DNA of 64,000 nucleotides from Phycisphaerales bacterium (GTDB lineage Bacteria > Planctomycetota > Phycisphaerae > Phycisphaerales > UBA1924), in assembly GCA_947459215.1 (NCBI GenBank), contig CANHCQ010000001.1, positions 186,001 through 250,000 on the forward strand, given 5' to 3'. Below the pieces are notes generated by a model that did not search any database, was not told the DNA's origin, and saw only the letters and a program-made list of their open reading frames with translations. Positions 45,683 to 54,823 of the stretch are shown one piece after another (within the stretch, counting starts at the first letter, position 1; each line of letters starts with the position of its first letter). The translations under genes and the position numbers were made by a program.

Positions 45683-46057
45683 TTGCTGATCAAACTGGAC
45701 GAGAACATCACGTCCGACGCCGTCGCGTTGTTGCGTGCGCTCGGGCATGATGTGTAGACGGTCGAATCCGAGGGGCTGACGGGAGCCCCCGATGACCGCA
45801 TCATCGAGGCGGTCGCGGCCGAAGGGCGCGTCCTTGTGACCCAGGATCTCGATTTTTCCGATGTACGCCGGCTGGCGTCGGAGTCCATCACGGCCGTCGT
45901 CATCCTCCGGCTCGCCGACCCGAATCTCCAGGCGATCGCCGCACGCGTTCTCGCGGTGTTCCGGACCATTCCCGAACCTCAGTTCGACAGGGCACTCGTG
46001 GTGGTCACCGACCGCAAGATTCGCATCCGCCGGTTCATGCCGCCGGCCTCCGGCTGA
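45683..46057 (+). pseudogene. DUF5615 PIN-like toxin interrupted by a nonsense codon
   Basis: From a TTG at 45683 (GAGG just upstream) the frame reads LLIKLDENITSDAVALLRAL then GHDV, and meets TAG at 45755-45757, codon 25. It continues in the same frame as TVESEGLTGAPDDRIIEAVA, EGRVLVTQDLDFSDVRRL and so on to a natural stop at 46057. The whole is a typical 124-residue DUF5615 protein, with the acidic active-site residues LDEN and TQDLDF kept. A single change (GAG or CAG to TAG) would explain it. It is either inactivated, or made in trace amounts by read-through. Confidence 0.8.
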
Positions 46058-46236
46058 TGACTCGGAGGCTCCAACCCCTCTTCCCCAGAGTCGCTATCCT
46101 CCCCCCGGCGTCTTGACCGACGCCCCGGCCGGAACAGGCGGCCGCGTGTTCGACATGCTTGGGTTGCGGGTTGGGATGGGGCGTCGTGGTGGTGCAGAGA
46201 GCAGCGCGGGTCCACCCGCCGCGGCGATGTCACACC

Positions 46237-46866
46237 ATGCAAGTCCTTCTCGACGACCAACCCCTGACGATCGAACGGCCCACGCTGGCTGCGGCGTTGC
46301 GTGCCGCCCAGGACGCCGCCCGCGAGCGTGGCCGCATCATCGTCGAGGCCTTTGCCGATGGGCGGCCGATCTCCGATGACCAACTGTCCAACCCGGATGA
46401 CACCCCTTCGGAACTGGGCCGCGTCGCGCTGCGGTCGGCCGAGCCCAAGGCTCTGGTGAGTTTCACGCTGGTCGATGCCGCGGACGCTTTGGTGCACGTC
46501 GCGGATGACCACGAAGACGTCGGCGGCAAGATTCAGTCCGGCGAGACGCAGGAGGCCCTGGCCAAGCTCGGCGAGTCGATCGCGACCTGGCAGGCGGTGT
46601 GCGACATCCTGAACAAGAGCGCGAGCCTCTTGAAGCTCGACCTCGACGCGTTGACGCTGGATAGCGACCCGACGCCGCTGTCGACCCAGTTCACCGCGAT
46701 GCTCGAAAAGCTCGGCAGCATCAAGACGGCGCTCGAGTCGCAGGACTTCTCGGCCCTGTCCGACATTCTTCTCTACGAGATGGCGCCTCTGGCGCGCCAA
46801 TGGTCGGCGACACTGCGTGAGATCGCCGACCGCGTCCGTGATGGGCGCATTCGTTCGGGGGCCTAG
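46237..46866 (+). CDS. Hypothetical helical protein
   Basis: The 209-aa product starts at the ATG at 46237. It has no signal peptide or membrane helix. It opens with a short beta-like segment (MQVLLDDQPLTIERPTLAAA), and the rest is helical and acidic (DDHEDVGGKIQSGETQEAL; SDILLYEMAPLARQW). I do not recognise the family. It lies 13 bases before another unknown gene on the same strand and near motB/motA, so a flagellar or motility-linked role is possible but only positional. Confidence 0.6.
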   Translation: MQVLLDDQPLTIERPTLAAALRAAQDAARERGRIIVEAFADGRPISDDQLSNPDDTPSELGRVALRSAEPKALVSFTLVDAADALVHVADDHEDVGGKIQSGETQEALAKLGESIATWQAVCDILNKSASLLKLDLDALTLDSDPTPLSTQFTAMLEKLGSIKTALESQDFSALSDILLYEMAPLARQWSATLREIADRVRDGRIRSGA

Positions 46867-46879
46867 CCGAGAGAGCACC

Positions 46880-47638
46880 ATGGCCAAGGCACCCGGGAAC
46901 CCGATCGACAAGCTGATGGACGAAGCGAGCGAGGCGTTGATCGCGACCGAGTACTTCACGGTCGTGAAGCTCAGCAAGCGTGCTCTCGAACGCGCCCGTG
47001 CCGCGGACGACTTCGAGCGCATGTCCCGCATCATGCTGCCGCTGCAGGAAGCGCGGCGGCAGATCCGCCAGATCGCCTGCGACGCCGGCCCGCGATTGCT
47101 CGTCACGCAGCGGCTCAAGCCCAGCGAGATGCAGGCGGGGCTGTATCTCTGCCAGGTGCCGATGATCGCGGCCGAGGCACGCGATGTGCGCGAGCTGTCG
47201 GAGTCCAAGTCGATCCCCGCGATGGTCCTCTGCCGCGAGCCGATGACCCGCAGCGGCAAGTGGCCGATCGCCGCCGTCACCAAGGGCGGCTTGGTCGACA
47301 CGGTCACCATCCGTGTGCAGGTCACCCCGCCCGCGGGTGTGCAGGCGACCCACGACCAGCCCGGCTCCACGATCACCCGCGACACCAACACTGCGGTGCC
47401 CGACCCCGAATGGTTCCAGTCAGCCGCAGAAGCGCTCGGCGACGCCGCGATCGCCCGCGTGAAGCCCGAGCTGCCGGCGAGCTGGCGGGTCGATGAGTTG
47501 ATGCTGTACCTGGAAGCGATTCCCGATCACGAGAAGCTGCACCAGCGGCTCGCCGAAGCGTGCCGCGATGCCCACCGCGAAGGACCGGCTCCGGTCGAAC
47601 GCCGCAGCGTGCTCGCTGAGAACCCGTTCTCGTTCTGA
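46880..47638 (+). CDS. Hypothetical protein
   Basis: The 252-aa product starts at the ATG at 46880. It appears soluble. The first 80 residues are helical and TPR-like in feel (MDEASEALIATEYFTVVKLSKRAL); a beta-rich middle (MVLCREPMTRSGKWPIAAVT; VTIRVQVTPPAGV) and a helical end follow. No known motif was found. It is co-directional with the preceding unknown gene and converges on motB with about 50 bp between stops. The two unknown genes probably form an operon. Confidence 0.6.
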   Translation: MAKAPGNPIDKLMDEASEALIATEYFTVVKLSKRALERARAADDFERMSRIMLPLQEARRQIRQIACDAGPRLLVTQRLKPSEMQAGLYLCQVPMIAAEARDVRELSESKSIPAMVLCREPMTRSGKWPIAAVTKGGLVDTVTIRVQVTPPAGVQATHDQPGSTITRDTNTAVPDPEWFQSAAEALGDAAIARVKPELPASWRVDELMLYLEAIPDHEKLHQRLAEACRDAHREGPAPVERRSVLAENPFSF

Positions 47639-47687
47639 GAAGCCCGAGCTCCTCCGACTCGCCACTCCGACGCGCCGCTCCGCTGGC

Positions 47688-48536
47688 TCAGTTGTCGCTC
47701 GGCTCGTTCCCGGTCGCCTGTTTGGCGTACGGATCCGGCGGCAGGGGCTCACTGGTCATGATCACTTCGACCCGTTGGTTCGTGCGATCGCTCGAACGCG
47801 ACCACGTGTTGGGCACGATCCGGTCGTTGTCCGCGCAGGACACCACCCGCAGCTGGCCGCTCGGCACGCCGAGTTCGACCAGCGCCTGCATCACCACCAT
47901 CGCACGCTCGGTCCCGAGCTTGAACGCACGGCGTGAGTCGCGGTGCGACTCGTGCGGGCTCACGTGCCCGCGGATCTCGACGAAGTACCGCTGTCCGATG
48001 ACCTTCTTCGCGGTGTCGCGCAGCACATCCCGCGCCGCCGATGTCAGGGCCACGGACTCATCGTCGAACGTGACCTTGGAGCCGATCGCGCTGTAGTCGC
48101 TCTTGCGGATCGACTGCTGCTGGGGCTTCTTGCCCGGCACGCCATTGCCTTCCGAGTCGCCCCGCAGTTCGCGCATCCGCTGCACGAACTGCTGCTCCTG
48201 CGGCTTGCTCGACGAGATATCGATCGGATTGCCGAAGCCCTCGCGCATGCCGATCACAAAGTCCAGCATCGCCTTGCTCGGGGCACCTGCTTCGTCCGAG
48301 GGATCACCGGCCGCCGGGTCCTTGCCCTTGGGGCCCATGTTCATCGCCAGCAGAATGACGAAGAAACCCATCATGAGCGCGACGTTGTCGGCGAAGGAGA
48401 TGAGCCACTCGGGTGCGCCCGCTTCCTCGTGCTCGCCACCGCCGCCGTGGCCTCCACCGTGACCGCCGCCATGGCTGCCACCGTGGCTTGCGCCGCCGTG
48501 TTCCTCGCCGTGCTCTTCCTTGTGTTCTTCGGCCAT
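47688..48536 (-). CDS. motB: MotB-like stator protein with His/Gly-rich N-terminus
   Basis: The 282-aa product starts at the ATG at 48536. Residues 1-40 are a run of His, Gly and Glu (HGGGHGGGHGGGGEHEE). A single membrane helix follows, with the proton-path Asp in ISFADNVALMMGFFVILLAM. The C-terminal half is an OmpA-like peptidoglycan-binding domain (VEIRGHVSPHES, DSRRAFKLGTERAM, RTNQRVEVIM). With MotA it should form the ion-driven flagellar stator. The His-rich leader is not usual. motA follows 52 bp upstream in gene order on the same strand. Confidence 0.88.
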   Translation of the reverse strand: MAEEHKEEHGEEHGGASHGGSHGGGHGGGHGGGGEHEEAGAPEWLISFADNVALMMGFFVILLAMNMGPKGKDPAAGDPSDEAGAPSKAMLDFVIGMREGFGNPIDISSSKPQEQQFVQRMRELRGDSEGNGVPGKKPQQQSIRKSDYSAIGSKVTFDDESVALTSAARDVLRDTAKKVIGQRYFVEIRGHVSPHESHRDSRRAFKLGTERAMVVMQALVELGVPSGQLRVVSCADNDRIVPNTWSRSSDRTNQRVEVIMTSEPLPPDPYAKQATGNEPSDN

Positions 48537-48588
48537 GGCAGATCTCAGCGGGTCAACAGTCTTGTGCTGCAGAGCGAGCGATCACGAA

Positions 48589-49371
48589 TCACGCCGCGGC
48601 CTTGAAGACCTCGCGCCGTGCCGACGGGATGAACGCCAGCATCTTGTCCATCGTGACGCGCGGGTTGTCGCCGGCCTGGATGCTCAGGATCGCCTGCAGC
48701 ATCATCTCGCGGTTGAGGATCTCCTCGCCCGACTTGATGCCCAGCTTGTCGCCGATCGGTCCCGCGATCGCGTTCGCCACGATCGCGCCGTACATCGTCG
48801 CCACGACGGCGATGGCCAGCGCGTGACCCAGGGCGCCAATGTCCGCGCTTGCCAGCTGACCGAACATGCCGACCTGACCGACCAGCGTGCCGACCAGGCC
48901 GTAGCCGGGGCCGTACAGCTTGATCAGGTCGAAGAACTTCTTGCCGGCCTTGTGGCGATCCTGCATCGCCAGGATCTCCATCCGCAGCGTCGCGTCGATG
49001 TTCGTCGGCTCTACGCCGTCGATCGCCATCTTCAATCCCGCCGCGAGGAACGGGTCCTTGATCTTCGCAATCTCCGGTTCCAGCGCCAAAATGCCGTCAC
49101 GCCGCGCTTTGTCCGACAGCGTCTGCACTGCCGCGATCACCTCGTTGGCGTTCATGCCCTTGTTGAACAGGAACGACTTGATGTACCCCGGAACCTGCTT
49201 CAGCTTCTCCATCGGCATCGCGACGAAGACGACCGACACCGAGCCGCAACCCACCATCAGGACGCCTTCCATCGAGAAGAACATCATGAGGTTGCCGTGC
49301 GAAACCTCGAAGAACACGAAGCCCAGCGCGGCGGAGCCAATGAAGATGCCGATCAGCGAGGCAATGTCCAT
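48589..49371 (-). CDS. motA: MotA-like stator protein
   Basis: The 260-aa product starts at the ATG at 49371, nine bases after GGAGGAG. It has four membrane helices in the MotA/TolQ/ExbB arrangement, with the large cytoplasmic loop between spans 2 and 3 (DKARRDGILALEPEIAKIKDPF) and the conserved Gly/Pro segment YGPGYGLVGTLVGQVGMF. It pairs with MotB, encoded 52 bp downstream on the same strand. No other flagellar genes are in the window, so ExbB/TolQ-type use cannot be fully excluded, but the MotB partner argues for a motor. Confidence 0.9.
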   Translation of the reverse strand: MDIASLIGIFIGSAALGFVFFEVSHGNLMMFFSMEGVLMVGCGSVSVVFVAMPMEKLKQVPGYIKSFLFNKGMNANEVIAAVQTLSDKARRDGILALEPEIAKIKDPFLAAGLKMAIDGVEPTNIDATLRMEILAMQDRHKAGKKFFDLIKLYGPGYGLVGTLVGQVGMFGQLASADIGALGHALAIAVVATMYGAIVANAIAGPIGDKLGIKSGEEILNREMMLQAILSIQAGDNPRVTMDKMLAFIPSARREVFKAAA

Positions 49372-49601
49372 GAGATCGCGCTCCTCCACGGCCCGCGAAA
49401 AAGGTGCGGACAGTCCGGAGTTTCATCGACCCACTATGCAACCCGCTGGCCCGCGGAACTCCTCCAGCAGCGTTCCTCACAACGGTGGTGGGGAGTGTGA
49501 CGGTTGATCCGACACAAACGGACCTGAGGCCTGGCGCGTTATCGGCGGCTGGGAGCGCGCCGTACGTCTCTCGTTGATTCAGCAGCCGAAAAGGGCTTGC
49601 C

Positions 49602-50264
49602 TTACCGCCCCGCCGCGAACACCGCCGCGATCAACTCATCCGACGTCGTCGCCGCGGCCTTTCCGGTCCGAGAGGCACGCTCCATCGCCAGCGCCACCCG
49701 GCGCTCGGCCTCGCCCCGCGTCTCACCGAGCGCGACGAGCGCGGTCACCGCTTCTTCGGCCACCGGGCCAAGCCGTGGCGTGGTGAACACCGCCGCGGCC
49801 TTCACTTCCAGCGTCTGCAGCTCGCGCTCGCTGAGATACGCCTCGACCTTTCCCGATAACTCCGCGATCATCGTCTCCGCCAGTCGCTTGCCGATCTCCG
49901 GGAGTTTCACCAACGCCGCCGCGTTCCGCTCCGCGATCGCCCGCGCGATCTGGGCCGGTTCGATCGCCATCGCCCGCAGCGCCTTGCGGTTGCCGATGCC
50001 CTTCACGGTCGTAAACAGGTCGAAGAAATCCCGATCTCGCGCGCTCTGAAACCCGATCAGCCGCGGGATGAAACTCGTCCCCTGTCCCTGACCCTCCAGG
50101 TACTCCATCGTGATCAGCGTCACGGTCTGGCCGATCTTCGGCGTCAGCGACGGCGCGACATAGGCCGGAATCAGAACCTCACGAGCAAACGACCCGTCCG
50201 CCGACGCGATGTGCGCCGCCGAAGGTTCCAAAGACTCAAGCTTGCCGGTCAGACGGGAGATCAT
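49602..50264 (-). CDS. ruvA: Holliday junction DNA helicase subunit RuvA
   Basis: The 220-aa product is of slightly long but normal RuvA size. The N-terminal OB-fold starts MISRLTGKLESLEPSAAHI. The tandem helix-hairpin-helix region is visible (FTTVKGIGNRKALRAMAIE and LVKLPEIGKRLAETMIAEL), and the C-terminal domain III (EEAVTALVALGETRGEAERR) contacts RuvB. RuvA binds four-way junctions and recruits RuvB for branch migration. ruvB and ruvC are not in the window. Confidence 0.95.
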   Translation of the reverse strand: MISRLTGKLESLEPSAAHIASADGSFAREVLIPAYVAPSLTPKIGQTVTLITMEYLEGQGQGTSFIPRLIGFQSARDRDFFDLFTTVKGIGNRKALRAMAIEPAQIARAIAERNAAALVKLPEIGKRLAETMIAELSGKVEAYLSERELQTLEVKAAAVFTTPRLGPVAEEAVTALVALGETRGEAERRVALAMERASRTGKAAATTSDELIAAVFAAGR

Positions 50265-50419
50265 GGGGAGCAGTGGGGCACGGAGGGGAGTGGGCAGTCA
50301 TGCCAGAAAGCTGGCTCAATCAGGAAGATAGCAGCGCCCAGACGGGATTGCTTTCCGTTCCGCAGGAACGCCAGCCCGCCTTGCGCATCTCATGCCTCGG
50401 CACCCTCGGAGTTTTTCAC

Positions 50420-51424
50420 GTGCGCACCGCTCTTGGCCTCGTCGTTGCAGCCGTTTCGCTCGTCAGTTCCTTCTCGCTCGCCCAGACCATGAAGGCCGTC
50501 CGCGTCACCGCCTACGGCGGGCCGGAAGTCCTGAAGGTCGAAGAGATCGACCGCCCCAAGGCCGGTCCCGGCGAAGTGGTCGTCCACGTCCGCGCCGCGG
50601 GCGTCAATCCCGTCGATTGGAAGATCCGCCAGGGTCTGCTGAAGGGCATGACGCCGCAGCCGCCGTTCATCGTCGGCTACGACGTCGCCGGCACGGTCGA
50701 ATCCCTTGGCGACGGCGTCACCGATTTCAAAGTCGGCGACGAGGTCTACGCGTACCTCTCGCTCACCAAAGGCGGCGGCTACGCCCAGTACGTTGCCGTC
50801 CCGGCGAAGGAAACCGCCAAGAAGCCCAAGGCCGACTTCGCCGAGGCCGCCGCCGTCCCGCTCGCCGGGCTCACCGCGTGGCAGGCGCTCTTCACGCAAG
50901 CGTCCCTGAAGGAAGGCCAGACCGTCCTGATCCACGGCGCCGCCGGCGGCGTGGGCCACTTCGCCGTGCAGTTCGCCAAGTCCAAGGGTGCCACCGTTGT
51001 CGCCACCGCCAGCAGCGCGAACCACGAGTTCCTTAAGAAGCTCGGCGTTGACATCGTGATCGACTACACCAAAGAGAAGTTCGAGGACGTGCTGAAGGCC
51101 AAGAACATCCAGGCTGATGTCGTCCTCGACACCATCGGCGCCGACACCCACGACCGTTCCTATGCCGTCCTCAAGAAAGGCGGCACGCTCGTCTCCATCG
51201 TCCAGCCGCCCAAGGCCGACAAGATGAAAGAGTTCGGCGTCAACGCCAAGGTCTTCCTCGTCATGCCCAACGGCCCGCAACTCGCCGAGATCGCCCGTCT
51301 CATCGATGCCGGCAAGGTGACACCTCACGTGAGCGCGAAGCTCCCGCTCGAAGAAGCCGCCAAGGCCCACGAACTCAGCCAGACCGGCAAGACCCGCGGC
51401 AAAATCGTCCTCGAAGTGAAGTGA
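50420..51424 (+). CDS. Exported quinone-oxidoreductase-like protein (MDR family)
   Basis: The 334-aa product starts at the GTG at 50420, eight bases after CGGAG. Residues 1-21 form a signal peptide (VRTALGLVVAAVSLVSSFSLAQ). The rest is a zinc-free medium-chain dehydrogenase/reductase: AGVNPVDWKIRQG, GYDVAGTVESLGDGV, the nucleotide-binding GAAGGVGHFAVQFAKSKG, and a complete C-terminus. Members normally work in the cytoplasm with NADPH. Export would leave the enzyme without NADPH in the periplasm, so either it acts on something unusual or the signal is cryptic; an ATG at the start of MKAVRVTAYGG would give the usual cytoplasmic form. Confidence 0.85.
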   Translation: MRTALGLVVAAVSLVSSFSLAQTMKAVRVTAYGGPEVLKVEEIDRPKAGPGEVVVHVRAAGVNPVDWKIRQGLLKGMTPQPPFIVGYDVAGTVESLGDGVTDFKVGDEVYAYLSLTKGGGYAQYVAVPAKETAKKPKADFAEAAAVPLAGLTAWQALFTQASLKEGQTVLIHGAAGGVGHFAVQFAKSKGATVVATASSANHEFLKKLGVDIVIDYTKEKFEDVLKAKNIQADVVLDTIGADTHDRSYAVLKKGGTLVSIVQPPKADKMKEFGVNAKVFLVMPNGPQLAEIARLIDAGKVTPHVSAKLPLEEAAKAHELSQTGKTRGKIVLEVK

Positions 51425-51450
51425 CCGACGAAGCTCTCCGCGCTCCGCGC

Positions 51451-51509
51451 CTCCCCGCCCCGCTTCAGCGGGGAGGGGTGGTCGAGGCTCGGCGAGACCG
51501 GGGAGGGGC
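51451..51509. repeat. GC-rich dispersed repeat (copy 3 of 3)
   Basis: The reverse complement begins CCCCTCCCCGGTCTCGCCGA and ends in the hairpin CCCCGC-TTCA-GCGGGG, matching the unit at 6935-6994 over nearly its whole length. It follows the quinone-oxidoreductase-like gene. Confidence 0.8.
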
Positions 51510-51562
51510 AAGGGACTCCCGAACCGTCCCGCGGCCACGCAAACGCCGCAGCCCCTTCGCGA

Positions 51563-52126
51563 TCACTTCTTCTTCAACGTCGCCCGCTGCACCGACACCA
51601 CCGGCACGTCCGTCACCGGCGGCACCTGCGCTTCTGGATCGTCCGCCTTGCCGCCAGTCGCGACGAGCTGCTTTGTGCTCATGGTGATGATCTCGGTCTC
51701 GATCGCGTCGCCGACGAGTTGATCCCGCGAGACAAGCCGCACGCCTTCGAGATCGAACGCGCTGTACAAGCTCCCGCCGATGAGCGTCGCCGGCAGCACG
51801 ATGCCGTTCTTCTCGTCGATCTCGTACAGACCTTTCGTCGCGTCCTTCACCACGAGCTGGTACGGCCGCTCCTGCCGGTTCTTGCCGTCGTCGTAGATGA
51901 TGGTCCACTGATACGTCGCCGGATCGTCCGTCTTGGCGACCTTGAGCTCCATCGTGAACCGCATCGACACCCCCTTGGGTGTGGTCAGCGTCGCTGCACC
52001 GGACCAGTGACCGATCCAATGGTCCGGGAAGATTGCCGCGGCCGCCGCTGCCGGGGTTTTCGGAGCCGGCGCGGGGTCAGAACCGAACGATGCCGCGGCA
52101 ACGCAAAAAAGAGCGTGCGTGATCAA
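51563..52126 (-). CDS. Putative secreted protein of unknown function
   Basis: The 187-aa product has a TTG start at 52126. A short hydrophobic leader (ITHALFCVAAASFGS) and an Ala/Pro-rich linker precede a beta-rich domain (HWIGHWSGAATLTTPKGVSM; FTMELKVAKT; TYQWTIIYDDGKNRQERPYQLVV). The pattern of strands suggests a small lipocalin-like or barrel fold, but no family can be named. It is exported or periplasmic. It is divergent from the helicase gene. Confidence 0.6.
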   Translation of the reverse strand: MITHALFCVAAASFGSDPAPAPKTPAAAAAAIFPDHWIGHWSGAATLTTPKGVSMRFTMELKVAKTDDPATYQWTIIYDDGKNRQERPYQLVVKDATKGLYEIDEKNGIVLPATLIGGSLYSAFDLEGVRLVSRDQLVGDAIETEIITMSTKQLVATGGKADDPEAQVPPVTDVPVVSVQRATLKKK

Positions 52127-52444
52127 GCTGGCATGCTACCGCCAAGGGTGCCGAACGGGTGCTCACCTGCCCTCCTATACTTCTCCATTCGCCAGTGGCC
52201 CCGTCGCTTTTTCAGGTGAGTTTCTTCTCACTCGGATCGTTCTGGGAATCTGCTGGCAGCGGGCGGCATGTTCGCCGTCTCGCGCCACCCGCCGGGTCGT
52301 GCCTCGCACGTCTCGGCACCCAGTTCGGCCGCTCGTTCCGACTCGCCACGCCCGCCACGCGGGAACCACGGCGTTCAGGTTCAGGCTGTGCCCAACGCAC
52401 GCGTCCGCGGATTTTCCGCGGCGCAAGGAGTTGTTGTTCTCTTG
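52127..52444. other. Leader/intergenic region before the DEAD-box helicase
   Basis: These 318 bp hold no convincing gene. A TATACT at 52176-52181 could be a -10 box for the helicase, but no good -35 is seen. That would give a leader of over 250 nt, long enough for cold-regulated RNA structure as known for other DEAD-box helicases; this is inference. Confidence 0.35.
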
Positions 52445-54205
52445 ATGTCTGATCCTGTCGCCTCGCACCGCACCGCCCACGCCCATTCCGACTCGCACAC
52501 CCACAGCCACAGCGAAGCCGCTCATGCCAAGCCGCACGCCGGCTCGCACCACAAGGCCGAGCCCGCCATCGTCCGCGGCGGAGCCGACGACGGTCCCCGC
52601 GCCGCCTCGGCCAAGGCCGTCGTTCCCACAACCTTCGCCACCACCTTCGCTGAGATCGGCCTTTGCGCGCCCGTGCTCAAGGCGCTGACCGACGAGGGCT
52701 ACACCGTCCCCACGCCCATCCAGGCTCAGGCGATCCCGCCCCTGATGGCAGGCCACGACATGCTCGGCTGCGCCCAGACGGGCACGGGCAAGACCGCGGC
52801 TTTCGCGCTGCCCATCCTGCACCGCTTGCAGTCGATGCCGCGCGACAAGTCGCAGCGCGGCCCGCACCTGCCCAAGGTCCTCGTCCTCTCGCCCACGCGT
52901 GAACTCGCCACCCAGATCGGCGAGAGCTTCGCCGCCTATGGACGCCACACGTCCGTCTCTGGCACCATCATCTTCGGCGGCGTTTCCCAGGGTCGGCAGG
53001 TCCGCGCCATCCGCGCCGGCGTCGACGTGCTCGTCGCCACCCCCGGCCGCCTCATCGACCTGCTCGAACAGGGCGAGGTCGATCTCAGCCAGATCAACAT
53101 CCTCGTCCTCGACGAGGCTGACCGCATGCTGGACATGGGCTTCATCGCCCCGATCCGCAAGATCGTCTCCAAGCTCCACGCCGAGCGCCAGACCATGCTC
53201 TTCAGTGCGACGATGCCCAAGGAGATCGTCCGCCTCGCCGACTCGCTGCTGAAGAACCCGGTGAAGGTCTCGGTCACGCCCGTCTCTTCCGCCGCCCCCA
53301 AGATCGAGCAGTCGCTCTACATGGTCCCGAAGATGACCAAGCCCGCGATGCTCATCCACCTGCTCGAAGAGAGCAAGGTGCAGCGCGCCGTCGTCTTCAC
53401 CAAGACCAAGCACGGCGCCGACCGCCTCCAGAAGCGCCTCGTCCGCGCCGGCGTCTCCGCCACCGCGATCCACGGCAACAAGGCCCAGAACCAGCGCGAC
53501 CGCGCCCTGCTCGGCTTCAAGACCGGCAAGGTCCGCGTCCTGGTGGCCACCGATGTCGCCGCCCGCGGCCTCGACGTTGATGCCATCAGCCACGTCTTCA
53601 ATTTCGACCTGCCCATGGACCCCGAGGCCTACGTCCACCGCATCGGCCGCACCGGCCGCGCGGGAGCCACTGGCATCGCCATCAGTTTCTGCGACCGCGA
53701 AGAGCGCGGCCTGATGCGCGACATCGAGCGCCTCACCGGCAAGAAGTTCAACCCGATCGTGACGCTGCCCGACCTGCCGACCGACCTGGTCGACAGCCAC
53801 GCGCATCAGGAAGACGAGCGCGATGACGAGCGCCCGCACCGCTCACATGGTTATGGCCATTCGCACGCCTACCGCGAGGTCAAGCCCCACGCGACCTCCG
53901 GCCATCGCGGCGGCCACGCCACGCACCGCGATCACGCCCCCGCGAAGCCGCACGCAGCGCCCGCACACGGCTCGCACCCCAAGCCAACCAGCAGCCACCC
54001 GCAGTCGGGCACGCACTCGACCCATCGGGGTGCGCACTCTCCAAGCGCCACCAAACCCAGCCACGCCCCGCGCTCCAGCTCGGGTCACGGCGCCGGTCAT
54101 TCTGGCACCGGCCATTCCGGCACCAAGTCCGCGGGTCATGGCGGCCACGCGTCCAAGGGCAATCGCCGCGCCGGCAAGCCCAATTGGCAACGCGGCGGAC
54201 GTTGA
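52445..54205 (+). CDS. RhlE-type DEAD-box RNA helicase with His-rich ends
   Basis: The 586-aa product starts at the ATG at 52445. The core (about 58-445) has every motif: Q-motif region FAEIGLCAPVLKAL, AQTGTGKT (about 109), DEAD in VLDEADRMLDMG (about 222), SAT in LFSATMP, and HRIGRTGRAG (about 398). It would unwind RNA in ribosome assembly or mRNA decay. Both ends are unusual: an N-terminal HAHSDSHTHSHSEAAH stretch, and about 140 C-terminal residues of His/Ala/Ser/Gly repeats ending in Lys/Arg. The tail is disordered and could bind RNA or metal. Confidence 0.93.
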   Translation: MSDPVASHRTAHAHSDSHTHSHSEAAHAKPHAGSHHKAEPAIVRGGADDGPRAASAKAVVPTTFATTFAEIGLCAPVLKALTDEGYTVPTPIQAQAIPPLMAGHDMLGCAQTGTGKTAAFALPILHRLQSMPRDKSQRGPHLPKVLVLSPTRELATQIGESFAAYGRHTSVSGTIIFGGVSQGRQVRAIRAGVDVLVATPGRLIDLLEQGEVDLSQINILVLDEADRMLDMGFIAPIRKIVSKLHAERQTMLFSATMPKEIVRLADSLLKNPVKVSVTPVSSAAPKIEQSLYMVPKMTKPAMLIHLLEESKVQRAVVFTKTKHGADRLQKRLVRAGVSATAIHGNKAQNQRDRALLGFKTGKVRVLVATDVAARGLDVDAISHVFNFDLPMDPEAYVHRIGRTGRAGATGIAISFCDREERGLMRDIERLTGKKFNPIVTLPDLPTDLVDSHAHQEDERDDERPHRSHGYGHSHAYREVKPHATSGHRGGHATHRDHAPAKPHAAPAHGSHPKPTSSHPQSGTHSTHRGAHSPSATKPSHAPRSSSGHGAGHSGTGHSGTKSAGHGGHASKGNRRAGKPNWQRGGR

Positions 54206-54271
54206 ACGCCCGCGACATCGCTTGACCGATCGTGCCCCGATCGCGTGCTGATCCGTGCTGATCGCGCACGC

Positions 54272-54290
54272 GGCGCGGTCTCACCGCGCC
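54272..54290. terminator. Terminator-like hairpin
   Basis: GGCGCGGT (54272-54279) and ACCGCGCC (54283-54290) pair around CTC. It lies between convergent genes and contains the stop codon of the minus-strand gene. There is no T-run. Confidence 0.45.
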
Positions 54291-54823
54291 TCAAAGATCG
54301 TCTGCGTCCGCGCCACAAAGCCGCCGTTGGCGACCAGGTGGTACGACTGCACGTGCAGTTCGCGCCCGAACTTCTGCATGTCCACGGCGCTCAGGCAGCG
54401 GCCGCGGGCGTCGGTCCACTCATAGTGCAGCGACGACTGCTCGCGGATGTGCTCACGCATCTCGTCCAGCGTGGACTCGTAGATCGTCTCGGTCAGCGTC
54501 TCGGTCTGGATGCTGTGGATGTAGTGCATCCCCGCCGCCTCGAACGTCCGCTCGTAGTCGTACTCGCCCAGGCAGTGCGCCGAGTGCACGATCCCGTGGT
54601 CCGGCGGGTTCTTGTCCCCGTCCAGGACCAGTTCCGCCAGCACGCTTGACCCCAGCTGCACCCGCAGCAGGTGGGCCCCCGGTAGCAGCCACGTCTCAAG
54701 GTCCATCCCCGCGTGCTTCAGCCCGCGCTTGGCCTTGACCGTGAAAAACTCCGGGTGCGGCGATCGCCCGTACACCACGGTCTGATACGTCTGAAGGCCG
54801 TGGGTCTTGGGTGACACGTTCAT
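54281..54823 (-). CDS. Hypothetical soluble protein, possibly DUF2617-like
   Basis: The 180-aa product starts at the ATG at 54823. It is beta-rich and soluble, with several His, Glu and Asp residues that could bind metal (GIVHSAHCLGEYDYERTFEAAGMHYIH). The segment VVYGRSPHPEFFTVKAKRGLKH and the closing ELHVQSYHLVANGGFVARTQ look like a conserved domain. It may belong to DUF2617, but I am not certain. It is divergent from the HEAT-repeat gene, with about 390 bp between them. Confidence 0.6.
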   Translation of the reverse strand: MNVSPKTHGLQTYQTVVYGRSPHPEFFTVKAKRGLKHAGMDLETWLLPGAHLLRVQLGSSVLAELVLDGDKNPPDHGIVHSAHCLGEYDYERTFEAAGMHYIHSIQTETLTETIYESTLDEMREHIREQSSLHYEWTDARGRCLSAVDMQKFGRELHVQSYHLVANGGFVARTQTIFEAR

